A stretch of DNA of 64,000 bases from positions 960,219 through 1,024,218 of the forward strand of contig NZ_KI669560.1 of NCBI RefSeq assembly GCF_000508085.1, given 5' to 3'. Of this stretch, positions 28,020 through 36,348 are shown in pieces; positions within the stretch are counted from its first letter, which is position 1; each line of letters starts with the position of its first letter. Position numbers and translations under genes: made by a program. Source of the DNA: Sediminibacterium sp. C3. GTDB lineage: Bacteria; Bacteroidota; Bacteroidia; Chitinophagales; Chitinophagaceae. The notes beneath the pieces were generated by a model. The model was not told the origin of the DNA and did no database searches. It was given only the letters and a program-made list of their open reading frames with translations.

Positions 28020-29192
28020 ATGCAAGTAGCAGAAGTAAAGGATGCACAATTAGCATGGGACTTTCTTGAAGTGAATGCCATGATGAATGCAGGGAATGCC
28101 AACTATATCCGTGCTTTAAACAACGAAGTAAATGAAGTATTTGATCCTTCCAAAAACAAAAACTTCAAATGGGGAAAGGCAAAACGCTGGGTTGCTTTTG
28201 CAGATAATGGCGAACCTATTGGCAGAATTGCTGCATTCACCAATGAAAAATATATTAATAAGGGAACAGATTTTAAAACCGGTGGCATTGGTTTTTTCGA
28301 TTGTATCAACGATCAGGCAACAGCAAATGTATTGTTTGACACTGCAAAGCAATGGTTGATTTCTGAAGGAATGGAAGCCATGGATGGCCCCATTAATTTT
28401 GGAGACAGAGACAAATGGTGGGGATTAATGGTGGATGGATTTGAACAGGAACCCATGTATGGCATGTCTTATAATCCCTCTTATTACAAGGAATTGTTTG
28501 AGGGATATGGGTTTCAGAACTATTACAATCAGTATTATTACTACATGAATGTAGACGATCCGCTTCCAGAGAAATTTCCGGAACGGTATGAAAAGTTCAA
28601 TGCAAAACCCGGGTATTCGGTTAAACATGTAAAGCTTCGTCATTTAGAAAAATATGCAGAAGATTTTGCAACGGTGTACAATGCAGCCTGGGCACAGCAT
28701 GGGGAGGCCAAAGAAATCACGAAAGAGCAGGTGGTGAAACTCTTCAAAAAAATGAAACCTATCATGGATGAAAGAGTCGTCTGGTTTGCTTATTACAAAG
28801 AGGACCCGATTGCCATGTTCATTAATATTCCTGATCTGAACCAGTATTTCAAACATTTTAATGGAGAGTTCGGACTCCTCCAAAAGCTGCAGTTGTTATG
28901 GATGAAATGGAGAGGAACCAATAAGCGATTAACTGGTTTGGCTTTTGGCGTAGTACCCAAATACCAGGCACTGGGAGTAGACAGTTATCTGATTTATGCT
29001 GCTGGTCTTCAATTACAGGGAAAAGGGTGGTATCACCAGTACGAAATGGGGTGGGCAGGTGACTGGAACCCTAAAATGGTGAATATTTACAAAAGTTTGG
29101 GCGGAAAACAAAGCAGACAGATGGTGACTTTCCGATATATTTTCGATGAAAAATATCCTTTTGAAAGGCATCCTGAGATGGACTATAAATAA
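28020..29192 (+). CDS. Conserved protein with predicted GNAT-like acyltransferase fold
   Basis: The 390-residue cytosolic protein has no signal peptide. Two regions look like GNAT beta-strand patterns: residues of about 55-140 (RWVAFADNGEPIGRIAAF, then GFFDCINDQ) and about 250-380 (WFAYYKEDPIAMFINIPD, then FGVVPKYQALGVDSYLIY). The second has the P-K/Y-x-x-x-G-V-D pattern near the usual acetyl-CoA-binding loop. The middle is rich in Tyr (YYNQYYYYM). Homologues are common in Bacteroidota and usually labelled hypothetical or N-acetyltransferase. The substrate is unknown. It lies 10 bp after the L,D-transpeptidase and 20 bp before dnaX. Confidence 0.55.
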   Translation: MQVAEVKDAQLAWDFLEVNAMMNAGNANYIRALNNEVNEVFDPSKNKNFKWGKAKRWVAFADNGEPIGRIAAFTNEKYINKGTDFKTGGIGFFDCINDQATANVLFDTAKQWLISEGMEAMDGPINFGDRDKWWGLMVDGFEQEPMYGMSYNPSYYKELFEGYGFQNYYNQYYYYMNVDDPLPEKFPERYEKFNAKPGYSVKHVKLRHLEKYAEDFATVYNAAWAQHGEAKEITKEQVVKLFKKMKPIMDERVVWFAYYKEDPIAMFINIPDLNQYFKHFNGEFGLLQKLQLLWMKWRGTNKRLTGLAFGVVPKYQALGVDSYLIYAAGLQLQGKGWYHQYEMGWAGDWNPKMVNIYKSLGGKQSRQMVTFRYIFDEKYPFERHPEMDYK

Positions 29193-29212
29193 GTTATATT
29201 GCACCAATTTCT

Positions 29213-30367
29213 ATGGAGAATTTTGTAGTATCAGCCCGTAAATACCGTCCTCAGAACTTTAATACAGTTGTGGGGCAGCAACATATTACCACCACACTAA
29301 AGAATGCCATTCGCAATCAGCAACTGGCACATGCTTTTTTGTTTTGTGGTCCAAGAGGAGTGGGTAAAACCACCTGTGCCAGAATCCTGGCCAAGACCAT
29401 CAACTGTACCAACCCAACAGCTGAGGGCGAAGCTTGTAATACCTGCTCCAGCTGTGTTTCCTTTGATGCGGGTACTTCCATGAATATCCACGAACTGGAT
29501 GCGGCAAGTAATAACTCGGTAGACGATATCCGGGCCCTGGTAGAACAGGTTCGTTTTGCTCCCCAGGCTGGTAAATACAAAGTATATATTGTGGACGAGG
29601 TACATATGTTAAGTTCCAGTGCCTTCAATGCATTTTTGAAAACCCTGGAAGAACCTCCTCCCTTTGCCATTTTTATTTTAGCAACTACGGAAAAGCATAA
29701 AATTCTGCCAACTATTTTAAGCCGTTGTCAGATTTTTGATTTTAAAAGAATTACCAACAACGACACAGTAGAACACTTACAGGAAATTGCTACCAAGGAA
29801 AATATCAATGCAGAAAAAGCAGCATTGCAGGTAATAGCACAGAAGAGTGAGGGTTGTATGCGTGATTCGTTGAGTATACTGGATAAAATTGTCAGCTTTA
29901 CCAACGGAACGGTGACCTATCAGAATACACTGGAGCACCTGAATATTTTAGACGAAGATTATTTCTTTCAGTTGTTGGAGTGTATGCAAAAACAGGATAT
30001 GGCGGGAGCCATGCTGCTGTATGATCAGATCAACCGAAAAGGATTCGAAGGGGATCTGGTATTGAACGGCTTTGCTGAGTTCATCCGAAATCTACTGGTT
30101 TGCAAAGACGCTAAGTCTGCCTCTCTACTGGAAGTGGTGGAAGGAATGCAACAAAAATACGAGCAGGTAGCTGCACAAACTTCTTTGAGTTATCTGGTAA
30201 GTGCGTTGAACATACTGAACGATACCGAAGTGAATTATAAGATGGCCCGAAATAAAAGATTGCATGTAGAGCTGGCATTGATCAAGCTTAGCTTCTTGCA
30301 ACAAGCCATTGAATTGACCCAGGACAAATCGGGGGTATCAAAAAAAAACGGGTTGATGGTCCCATAG
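29213..30367 (+). CDS. dnaX: DNA polymerase III DnaX, zero-frame product (gamma-like, 384 residues)
   Basis: The zero-frame product holds domains I-III of the clamp-loader ATPase: Walker A FCGPRGVGKTTCARI, a four-Cys zinc module (NCTN...ACNTCSSC), Walker B VYIVDEVHML, sensor 1 FILATTEKHKI, and the collar region to about residue 370. It ends nine codons after the start of an A9 run (30340-30348), at TAG 30365-30367. This short form would correspond to gamma. The rest of tau continues in the -1 frame. The run length and the gene are the same as in Thermus thermophilus dnaX, where slippage at A9 makes both forms. Loss of one A by sequencing error is the alternative. Confidence 0.92.
   Translation: MENFVVSARKYRPQNFNTVVGQQHITTTLKNAIRNQQLAHAFLFCGPRGVGKTTCARILAKTINCTNPTAEGEACNTCSSCVSFDAGTSMNIHELDAASNNSVDDIRALVEQVRFAPQAGKYKVYIVDEVHMLSSSAFNAFLKTLEEPPPFAIFILATTEKHKILPTILSRCQIFDFKRITNNDTVEHLQEIATKENINAEKAALQVIAQKSEGCMRDSLSILDKIVSFTNGTVTYQNTLEHLNILDEDYFFQLLECMQKQDMAGAMLLYDQINRKGFEGDLVLNGFAEFIRNLLVCKDAKSASLLEVVEGMQQKYEQVAAQTSLSYLVSALNILNDTEVNYKMARNKRLHVELALIKLSFLQQAIELTQDKSGVSKKNGLMVP
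30340..30348 (+). other. dnaX: A9 slippery run in dnaX
   Basis: Nine consecutive A residues read in zero frame as TCA-AAA-AAA-AAC. A -1 shift, or one added A in the transcript, leads into KKKRVDGPIAFKARP and on into the tau-specific region. Confidence 0.65.
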
Positions 30368-31059
30368 CTTTCAAGGCAAGACCTATTCAATCATTGGTGC
30401 CACCGGTTCCGGCCGGCCCAGCTTCTGCAGCAAATATTTCTACTGCCGTTACACCTTCAACACAACAAACGGGTATGGGCAAACAGGCTCCTGCTGCTAA
30501 ACTCTATGTTGAACAGCATCCAGCGCAGCCTAACGGAGCTGGTAATAAGCCACAGGCACCGGCACAAGAAGTAGCCCCAGCACCCGGCACTTTAAAATCA
30601 GGGCCTAAGAAATCTTTACTGGAAGCCTTAAAGGAAAAAGCGGGAGCTGCTTATCAAATTGAAGAAGTAAAAGAAGCACAACCACTTACTGAAGAAACAC
30701 TAAGAGCATTCTGGGACTCCTATATCAAACAACTGGAACAGCAGTTGAAACATTCGGCGGTAGGTACTTTCAAGATTGCCAGTTTAGAAATTGACAATGA
30801 TATTCATTTTACGGTTCGGGTATCAGCAGTTACTGCACAAAAATTTATTGAGTCTGAGAAAATGGTTTTACTGGAACAGTTGCATGCCCGGTTTAACAAT
30901 CGTGCTATCAATTTTACTATACTTGTAGAAGAAGGAGAAAAGGAAGATGTGCCATTGTACATGCGTTTAAACAGTAAACAAAGATTCGAACGCATTGCAG
31001 AACAGTATCCCCTGGTAAAAGAATTAAGGGATCGCCTGAAGTTGGAAATAGATTATTAA
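30349..31059 (+). CDS. dnaX: DnaX tau-specific C-terminal part (reached by -1 shift)
   Basis: This open frame is -1 relative to the first part and is open from the A run onward, with no start codon needed. After a Pro/Ala-rich linker (about 70 residues) it contains the tau C-terminal domain: KKSLLEALKEK, LRAFWDSYIKQLEQQL, DIHFTVRVSA and LVKELRDRLKLEIDY. In other bacteria this region binds the polymerase alpha subunit and the DnaB helicase, whose gene is 4 kb upstream. A full tau of about 615 residues would result. It overlaps the end of the convergent repressor gene by 4 bp. Confidence 0.85.
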   Translation, partial: RVDGPIAFKARPIQSLVPPVPAGPASAANISTAVTPSTQQTGMGKQAPAAKLYVEQHPAQPNGAGNKPQAPAQEVAPAPGTLKSGPKKSLLEALKEKAGAAYQIEEVKEAQPLTEETLRAFWDSYIKQLEQQLKHSAVGTFKIASLEIDNDIHFTVRVSAVTAQKFIESEKMVLLEQLHARFNNRAINFTILVEEGEKEDVPLYMRLNSKQRFERIAEQYPLVKELRDRLKLEIDY

Positions 31060-31496
31060 GCCTTGGGTGGCCATTCTCCCTTAGCATTGGGGATAGGATC
31101 TCCGTGTGGATCAATAGATGGATATTCCAAAAACTGATCCAGTTTGTCAATTAGTTTTTTGCTCTGGATATGTTCCAGCTGTTCTGCCACTTCATGCACT
31201 TCATCCCAATTAAAAGCCAGCTTTTCGTGTAGGAAAGTTTCCCAAAGACGGTGTTTTCTTACAATTTCAATGGCTCTTTTTTTGCCCTCTTTGGTTAAGG
31301 AAGACTTGCCGTATCGTTCGTATTGAATCAGCTTTTTGTCTTTTAACTTTTTCAGCATATCGTTTACAGAAGCGGGTTTCACTCCCAGATGGGCAGCAAT
31401 TTCATTGGTGCCAGCTTCTTCCTTTTCTCCAACTTCAATGGTTAGTTTAAAGAGCCCTTTTAAATAATTTTCTTCTGTATACGATAACACTTGCAT
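31056..31496 (-). CDS. DtxR/MntR-family metal-dependent repressor
   Basis: The 146-residue protein has the winged helix of the family (SYTEENYLKGLFKL, EIAAHLGVKPASVNDMLKKL, YERYGKSSLTKEG) and the dimerisation/metal domain (RKHRLWETFLHEKL, EVHEVAEQLEHI, PHGDPIPN). It lacks the C-terminal SH3-like domain, so it is closer in size to MntR than to DtxR/IdeR. With Mn(II) or Fe(II) it would repress uptake genes. It is divergent from a TonB receptor, and a palindrome lies on that receptor's promoter. The metal is not decided by the sequence. Confidence 0.85.
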   Translation of the reverse strand: MQVLSYTEENYLKGLFKLTIEVGEKEEAGTNEIAAHLGVKPASVNDMLKKLKDKKLIQYERYGKSSLTKEGKKRAIEIVRKHRLWETFLHEKLAFNWDEVHEVAEQLEHIQSKKLIDKLDQFLEYPSIDPHGDPIPNAKGEWPPKA

Positions 31497-31528
31497 GGGT
31501 TAAAAATACACTAAAATCAAAATAAATA

Positions 31529-31560
31529 TTTGTTAGGCTCGTCTAACATTTATAGTTTTA
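31529..31560 (+). promoter_or_regulatory. Receptor promoter with overlapping DtxR/MntR-type operator
   Basis: TTTG at 31529-31532, a 20 bp gap and TAGTTTTA at 31553-31560 form a promoter for the receptor. The palindrome TGTTAG (31531-31536) - 6 bp - CTAACA (31543-31548) covers the -33 element and spacer, where a bound repressor would block polymerase. Confidence 0.55.
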
Positions 31561-31590
31561 CTCCGAAATTCACCAAATACAATCCAGGCA

Positions 31591-33717
31591 ATGCCTTTTC
31601 TGCAAGTAATACAAACAGTGATGCTAAGATGCTTTTGCGCTGCAAATGCTTTGTTTTTGCCACTGCTGACTATGCCTGTTTGTCTTAGTGCACAAGCCGC
31701 CGATACTTCCCGTTTATTAAAACCCATGAGCCGTGACCTGGAAGAAGTAGTAGTAACAGGCACCATGAAAGAGGTAAAACGAGTAGAAAGCCCTGTTCCG
31801 GTTGAAGTGTACAGTGCAGCATTTCTAAAAAAGAATCCTGCTTTTCATGTATTCGAAGGATTGTTGCATGTAAACGGAGTAAGGCCTCAGAGCAATTGTA
31901 ATATTTGCAATACGGGGGAAATAAAAATCAATGGATTGCCCGGTGCTTATACCATGGTATTGATTGATGGTATGCCCATTGTAAGTGCGCTTTCAACGGT
32001 ATACGGATTGTCGGGTATTCCTGCTTCCATGATAGAAAGAATTGAAATTGTAAAAGGCCCAGCTTCTTCTTTGTATGGCAGTGAAGCCATTGGAGGCCTG
32101 ATCAATATTATTACGAAAAAGGTAAGCGAAAAGCAAAGCGTGGGTATAGATCTTATGACCACTACCTGGGGAGAAACCAATGCTGACCTGGCTTTTACCA
32201 ATAAAGTAGGAACTAAAGCAAATGTGCTAACCGGGATTAACTACTTTAATTATTCCAACCCGGTTGATCAGAACAATGATGGATTTACGGATCTGAGTTT
32301 ACAGCAACGCATCAGTATTTTTCAGAAATGGTCCATTCAGCAAAAACAAAATCGCCAATTTAATCTGGCTGCCCGTTATTTATACGAAGACCGATGGGGA
32401 GGTCAGATGAACTGGAATAAAAATTACAGAGGTACTGATCTAATTTATGGTGAGAGCATTTATACCAATCGGGTAGAACTGATGGGGAATTATCAGCTTC
32501 CGGTGAGAGAAAAAATGAACCTTGCTTTTTCGCTCAATCATCATCACCAGAATAGCATGTATGGAAATACTTTGTACATGGGGAAACAGCAGGTAGCGTT
32601 TGCTCAAATTACCTGGGATAAAAAAATAAACAACCACGACTGGTTGTTTGGTGCTGCAACAAGGTATACCTATTATAACGACAATACACCAGGAACATCG
32701 GCTCCACATCCCAGTACCTGGGGAACAGAACCACAAAAAGTGGTATTACCTGGTTTGTTTGTACAGGATGAAATTGCGCTAAACGAACAACACAAAATAT
32801 TGCTGGGTCTTCGTTACGATTATCACTCCACACATGGAAATATTCTAACACCAAGGTTTGCTTACAAGTACACAATTAATCCGCAACAATTCCTTCGATT
32901 GAATATGGGGACAGGTTTCAGAGTGGTAAACTTATTTACGGAAGATCATGCAGCATTAACTGGTGCCAGAAAAGTGGAGATTTCGGAAAAGTTGAAGCCA
33001 GAGCAATCCTTTAATGTAAACCTGAACTATATCCACAAACTATACGGTAGAAATAATAATGCAACCACATTGGATATTTCTGCCTTTTATACTTATTTCA
33101 ATAACCGGATTGTGGGTGATTTTGAAACCGATCCCAACAAAATTATTTACACCAACTTGCAAGGACATGCAGTGAGTAAAGGGGTTTCAGTTGGAGCAGA
33201 CATTGCTTTGTTTAACCGATTAAAATTAAATATAGGTGGAACCTATATGGATGTGGCTTTGTATCAGAATGGGCAAAAAGAACAACAAATCCTAACAGAG
33301 CGTTTCTCTGGAACCTGGACATTGTCTTATAAGTTTCCGGCGATTCACCTGGATTTAGATTACACGGGCAATGTATACAGTCCCATGCGTTTGCCTTTGC
33401 TGGGACCACTCGATCCCCGACAGCCTTACTCCCCCTGGTATAGCTTACAGAATATTCAATTCAGTTTTCATTACTTTAAAGGAATGGAGCTTTACGGAGG
33501 AATCAAAAACCTGCTCAATTTTTTGCCTACCCGATATGTCCCTTTCATGATTGCACGTGCCAATGATCCTTTCGATAAAAATGTACAGTTTCAACCTAAT
33601 GGTCAGGTTCAGGCTACGCCAGATAACCCCTATGCATTAAGCTTTGATCCAACCTATATGTTTGCTCCCAATCAGGGAATCCGGGGCTTTTTGGGTATTC
33701 GTTATACTTTTAAATAA
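31591..33717 (+). CDS. TonB-dependent receptor, probably metal-related and repressor-controlled
   Basis: The 708-residue product has a signal peptide ending near LSAQA; a second ATG at 31621 would give a shorter one and is equally possible. The plug shows VVVTGTMKEVKRVESPVPVEVY (TonB box and plug start), VLIDGMPIVSALSTVYG, IVKGPASSLYGSEAIGGLINII. A paired-Cys segment, SNCNICNTGEIKING, sits in the plug. The barrel ends in LGIRYTF, the usual terminal strand. The divergent DtxR/MntR-like gene and operator suggest control by metal supply. A substrate such as a manganese, iron or cobalt complex is an inference. Confidence 0.87.
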   Translation: MPFLQVIQTVMLRCFCAANALFLPLLTMPVCLSAQAADTSRLLKPMSRDLEEVVVTGTMKEVKRVESPVPVEVYSAAFLKKNPAFHVFEGLLHVNGVRPQSNCNICNTGEIKINGLPGAYTMVLIDGMPIVSALSTVYGLSGIPASMIERIEIVKGPASSLYGSEAIGGLINIITKKVSEKQSVGIDLMTTTWGETNADLAFTNKVGTKANVLTGINYFNYSNPVDQNNDGFTDLSLQQRISIFQKWSIQQKQNRQFNLAARYLYEDRWGGQMNWNKNYRGTDLIYGESIYTNRVELMGNYQLPVREKMNLAFSLNHHHQNSMYGNTLYMGKQQVAFAQITWDKKINNHDWLFGAATRYTYYNDNTPGTSAPHPSTWGTEPQKVVLPGLFVQDEIALNEQHKILLGLRYDYHSTHGNILTPRFAYKYTINPQQFLRLNMGTGFRVVNLFTEDHAALTGARKVEISEKLKPEQSFNVNLNYIHKLYGRNNNATTLDISAFYTYFNNRIVGDFETDPNKIIYTNLQGHAVSKGVSVGADIALFNRLKLNIGGTYMDVALYQNGQKEQQILTERFSGTWTLSYKFPAIHLDLDYTGNVYSPMRLPLLGPLDPRQPYSPWYSLQNIQFSFHYFKGMELYGGIKNLLNFLPTRYVPFMIARANDPFDKNVQFQPNGQVQATPDNPYALSFDPTYMFAPNQGIRGFLGIRYTFK

Positions 33718-33778
33718 TCATTTATCCTCATAAATTGTTTGTTACACCCATGCTTCTTTACATCCGCAAAAGCATTCG

Positions 33779-33786
33779 TATCTTTG
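33779..33786 (+). promoter_or_regulatory. -7 element of the CDGSH gene
   Basis: TATCTTTG matches TAnnTTTG exactly, with the ATG only four bases after it, so the leader would be very short or the start slightly further. No -33 match at the usual distance. Confidence 0.35.
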
Positions 33787-33790
33787 CAGC

Positions 33791-34000
33791 ATGGAACAAG
33801 AACAAAAAACAGCTCAAGACGCTATTGATATTATTGTAAAGCCCTTCGGACAAATTGTTGTAACGGCTAAAATGAATATTCACAAACCCGATGGTACGGT
33901 GGATGTAAAAGAAAAAGTTTCTTTTTGTGGTTGCGGCTTGTCTAAAAACAAACCCTATTGTGATGCTTCTCACAAAGAGTTGTTGAAAGACAAAGAGTAA
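33791..34000 (+). CDS. CDGSH iron-sulfur domain protein
   Basis: A 69-residue protein with one CDGSH domain: C46, C48, C57 and H61 in FCGCGLSKNKPYCDASH. These three Cys and one His bind a redox-active [2Fe-2S] cluster of the mitoNEET type. It has no signal or membrane helix and is probably cytosolic. Its role could be electron transfer or cluster storage. It is 27 bp before a CoA-binding protein gene. Confidence 0.93.
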   Translation: MEQEQKTAQDAIDIIVKPFGQIVVTAKMNIHKPDGTVDVKEKVSFCGCGLSKNKPYCDASHKELLKDKE

Positions 34001-34027
34001 CTCGTCAAAGGAAGTAAAGTATTTCTA

Positions 34028-34387
34028 ATGAAAAAAACAGTAGTGCTGGGTGCTTCTGATAATCCGGCCCGTTATAGTTATGAAGCGGTTTCGCGTTTGC
34101 GAAGATACGGCCATGAAGTTGTAGCGGTGGGAAGGAAAGCGGCTGAAGTAGCTGACGTATCGATAGTTACGGAACCTCCTGCAGAAGATAACGTGGATAC
34201 AGTTACACTCTATTTGAATCCGGCTGCACAGGAAAGCTTTTACGATTATATTTTGTCTTTACATCCCAAGCGCATCATTTTTAATCCGGGTACGGAAAAT
34301 GATGCATTGGTTGAACTGGCTAAGCAAAATGGAATTGAACCCATTGAAGCCTGTACACTGGTGATGCTGAGCACGGGTCAGTATTAA
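34028..34387 (+). CDS. CoA-binding domain protein (YccU-like)
   Basis: The 119-residue Rossmann-fold protein matches the CoA_binding_2 family: KKTVVLGASDNPARYSY with the dinucleotide loop, then VDTVTLYLNP, KRIIFNPGTEN and the end PIEACTLVML. It resembles the CoA-binding part of succinyl-CoA synthetase but stands alone. No reaction is known. Its stop codon lies inside an 18 bp direct repeat. Confidence 0.87.
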   Translation: MKKTVVLGASDNPARYSYEAVSRLRRYGHEVVAVGRKAAEVADVSIVTEPPAEDNVDTVTLYLNPAAQESFYDYILSLHPKRIIFNPGTENDALVELAKQNGIEPIEACTLVMLSTGQY

Positions 34388-34411
34388 TCAGAGACGGGTC
34401 AGTATTAATCA
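34373..34411. repeat. 18 bp direct repeat, two copies, across the stop codon of the CoA-binding gene
   Basis: Copies at 34373-34390 and 34394-34411 are identical (ACGGGTCAGTATTAATCA), separated by GAG. The duplication copies the end of the coding region and its TAA. Confidence 0.8.
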
Positions 34412-34427
34412 AAGAGAATTCCAGCGA

Positions 34428-36275
34428 TTAATATTGCAAATCCAGGAACGCAATTTTCCCATCCATCGTGGAAGCGACCAGCTCGTTGGTGTTGCCAAAG
34501 TTTACGGTATTCACCATGGAGTTGTCTATTTTATAGCGCCACAATTTTTCTCTGGTATAAGGATCAATAGCGTAAATAATACCATTCTTCGTGCCAAAAT
34601 ATACTTTGCCTTCTTTCTCTACAGGCATAGAGGGAACATGCTCGTAGCCAATGCCAAAATCTTTTTTCCAGGCAAGACTCTGCGGACTTCTTCCGGTTGG
34701 GAATACTGCAAAACCATCGGTCATGGTTTTGGTATAAAGCCATTTGCCGTCGGCAGAAATGCCAATGGATTCACGCACGGTAGCTTCTTTGGTTCTCCAT
34801 AGCGTAGTACCTGTTTGCATATCAATGGCAGATAAATAGCGGTCTGGTGCAACGATGTAAACAATATCATCCTGCACTACAGGAATACAGGATGCCGGTG
34901 CAAAATTCCTAACCATGGATCCATTGTTCCATTTCCACGAAAGGGCTCCGCTGAAAGCATCCAATGCATACAGGTGTCTGTCCCAGGATCCGAAAATGAT
35001 TTTACCATTACTAAATACAGGCGAACTTACCACAGGCCCTTCCAATCCGCTAAAGCTCCATTTCTGTTTTCCTGTAGCCAGGTCCAGACAACGGAAATGA
35101 TGATCACTACCTCCGATATAAACTTTGTTGTCATAAATCAGCGGGGATCCCAACACAGCAGCATCCGCCTTGAATTGCCAGATGAGTTTTCCGTTTGTGT
35201 GATTCAGGCAATAGATGGTTCCGTCACCGGAAGCAACCACTACTTTGTTCTGATGGATGGCAGGGCTTGAATAAACAGAACCCTTGGTTTGGTACTTCCA
35301 TTTTCTTTTGCCTGAAGTTTTATCAATGGCTTCAATGGTTCCTAAACTGTTGCCCACAATTACCAGTTGTTGTGTGATTGCTGGTGTTGAAATGATATTG
35401 GCTTCTGAAGCATATACCCATCTTTGTTTTACAGAAGGAAAACTATCATTCATGGTATAGATGGGTCGCGGATATTTTTTATTGCTGAATTTTTTTTCTG
35501 ATAGGTCAACACCTGTCCAAGGTTTTTTGGTTTCAATGCCGGGTGTTCTTTCTGCAAAAATCATGGAGTCGGATCTTACTTCTACAATATTGTATCCTCC
35601 GTAAGCCGCTTTGGCCCTGAGATTGGAACGACCCACTACGGCCGGAATTTCCTCGTAATCCAGTCTTCTGTTCGTATGCCAGTGACCACTTAATACGGCC
35701 AGTGTTCTGTGCTGTTTTAAACGATCTACTGCTTCATACCAGTTGTCTAAATCCTTGTCTAAGGGGTAATGATTTAAAAATACTATGGGTTGTTTGGGAT
35801 CCAGTTTTTTCAATTCCTTGTCTAACCAGTTCACTGCATCTCTGGGAATATGTCCATCACTCATTCTTACATAAGGTCCGGAAGCGCAACCTAAAAACTG
35901 AATACCATTAAAATTGAAACTGAATTTATCGTAGCCAAATATTTTACCGAAACTAACACCGCCGCTTTCACTCCATCCTGTATCATGATTGCCAGCCAGA
36001 ATATAATAGGGGACTTTTAGTTCAGATAAAATTTCCTTTGCTAATTTAATTTCTTTATCTGTTCCGAGTTCAGTGATATCACCGGTTAATACCACAAAAG
36101 CAATTTCCGGCATGCTGTTGATATCGGCCACGGTTCTTCGTAAGTCTTCTTCCGCACTGCCATTGGGAGAACCAATATGCGTATCAGAAATAAAGGCGAA
36201 TCGAAAGGGAGACCACTGCGCCTGTGTAAGGTTTACAACACAAATGAATAGCAGGAAAAGCAACCGTTTTTTCAT
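34428..36275 (-). CDS. Secreted fusion: calcineurin-like phosphoesterase plus PQQ-type beta-propeller
   Basis: The 615-residue product has a signal peptide ending in LTQAQ. Residues of about 25-230 are a metallophosphoesterase with all five blocks: ISDTHIG, LTGDITE, LAGNHDTG, FLNHYP and LSGHWHTN, giving a two-metal site. Residues of about 285-615 are PQQ-like propeller repeats (KRKWKYQTKGSVYSSPAIH, then LIWQFKADAAVLGSP, then QKWSFSGLEGPVVSSPV, then LWRYKIDNSMVNT), six or seven blades. The propeller probably binds a ligand or protein and is not a quinoprotein enzyme, because the PQQ-binding residues of dehydrogenases are not evident. It is likely periplasmic. The substrate is unknown. Confidence 0.85.
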   Translation of the reverse strand: MKKRLLFLLFICVVNLTQAQWSPFRFAFISDTHIGSPNGSAEEDLRRTVADINSMPEIAFVVLTGDITELGTDKEIKLAKEILSELKVPYYILAGNHDTGWSESGGVSFGKIFGYDKFSFNFNGIQFLGCASGPYVRMSDGHIPRDAVNWLDKELKKLDPKQPIVFLNHYPLDKDLDNWYEAVDRLKQHRTLAVLSGHWHTNRRLDYEEIPAVVGRSNLRAKAAYGGYNIVEVRSDSMIFAERTPGIETKKPWTGVDLSEKKFSNKKYPRPIYTMNDSFPSVKQRWVYASEANIISTPAITQQLVIVGNSLGTIEAIDKTSGKRKWKYQTKGSVYSSPAIHQNKVVVASGDGTIYCLNHTNGKLIWQFKADAAVLGSPLIYDNKVYIGGSDHHFRCLDLATGKQKWSFSGLEGPVVSSPVFSNGKIIFGSWDRHLYALDAFSGALSWKWNNGSMVRNFAPASCIPVVQDDIVYIVAPDRYLSAIDMQTGTTLWRTKEATVRESIGISADGKWLYTKTMTDGFAVFPTGRSPQSLAWKKDFGIGYEHVPSMPVEKEGKVYFGTKNGIIYAIDPYTREKLWRYKIDNSMVNTVNFGNTNELVASTMDGKIAFLDLQY

Positions 36276-36348
36276 GGCGGAAAGTTAGGTATAAACACGT
36301 GGATTTTTCTTCATGCAATTGCTGATTTTGTGATAGTAAATCGCGTCT

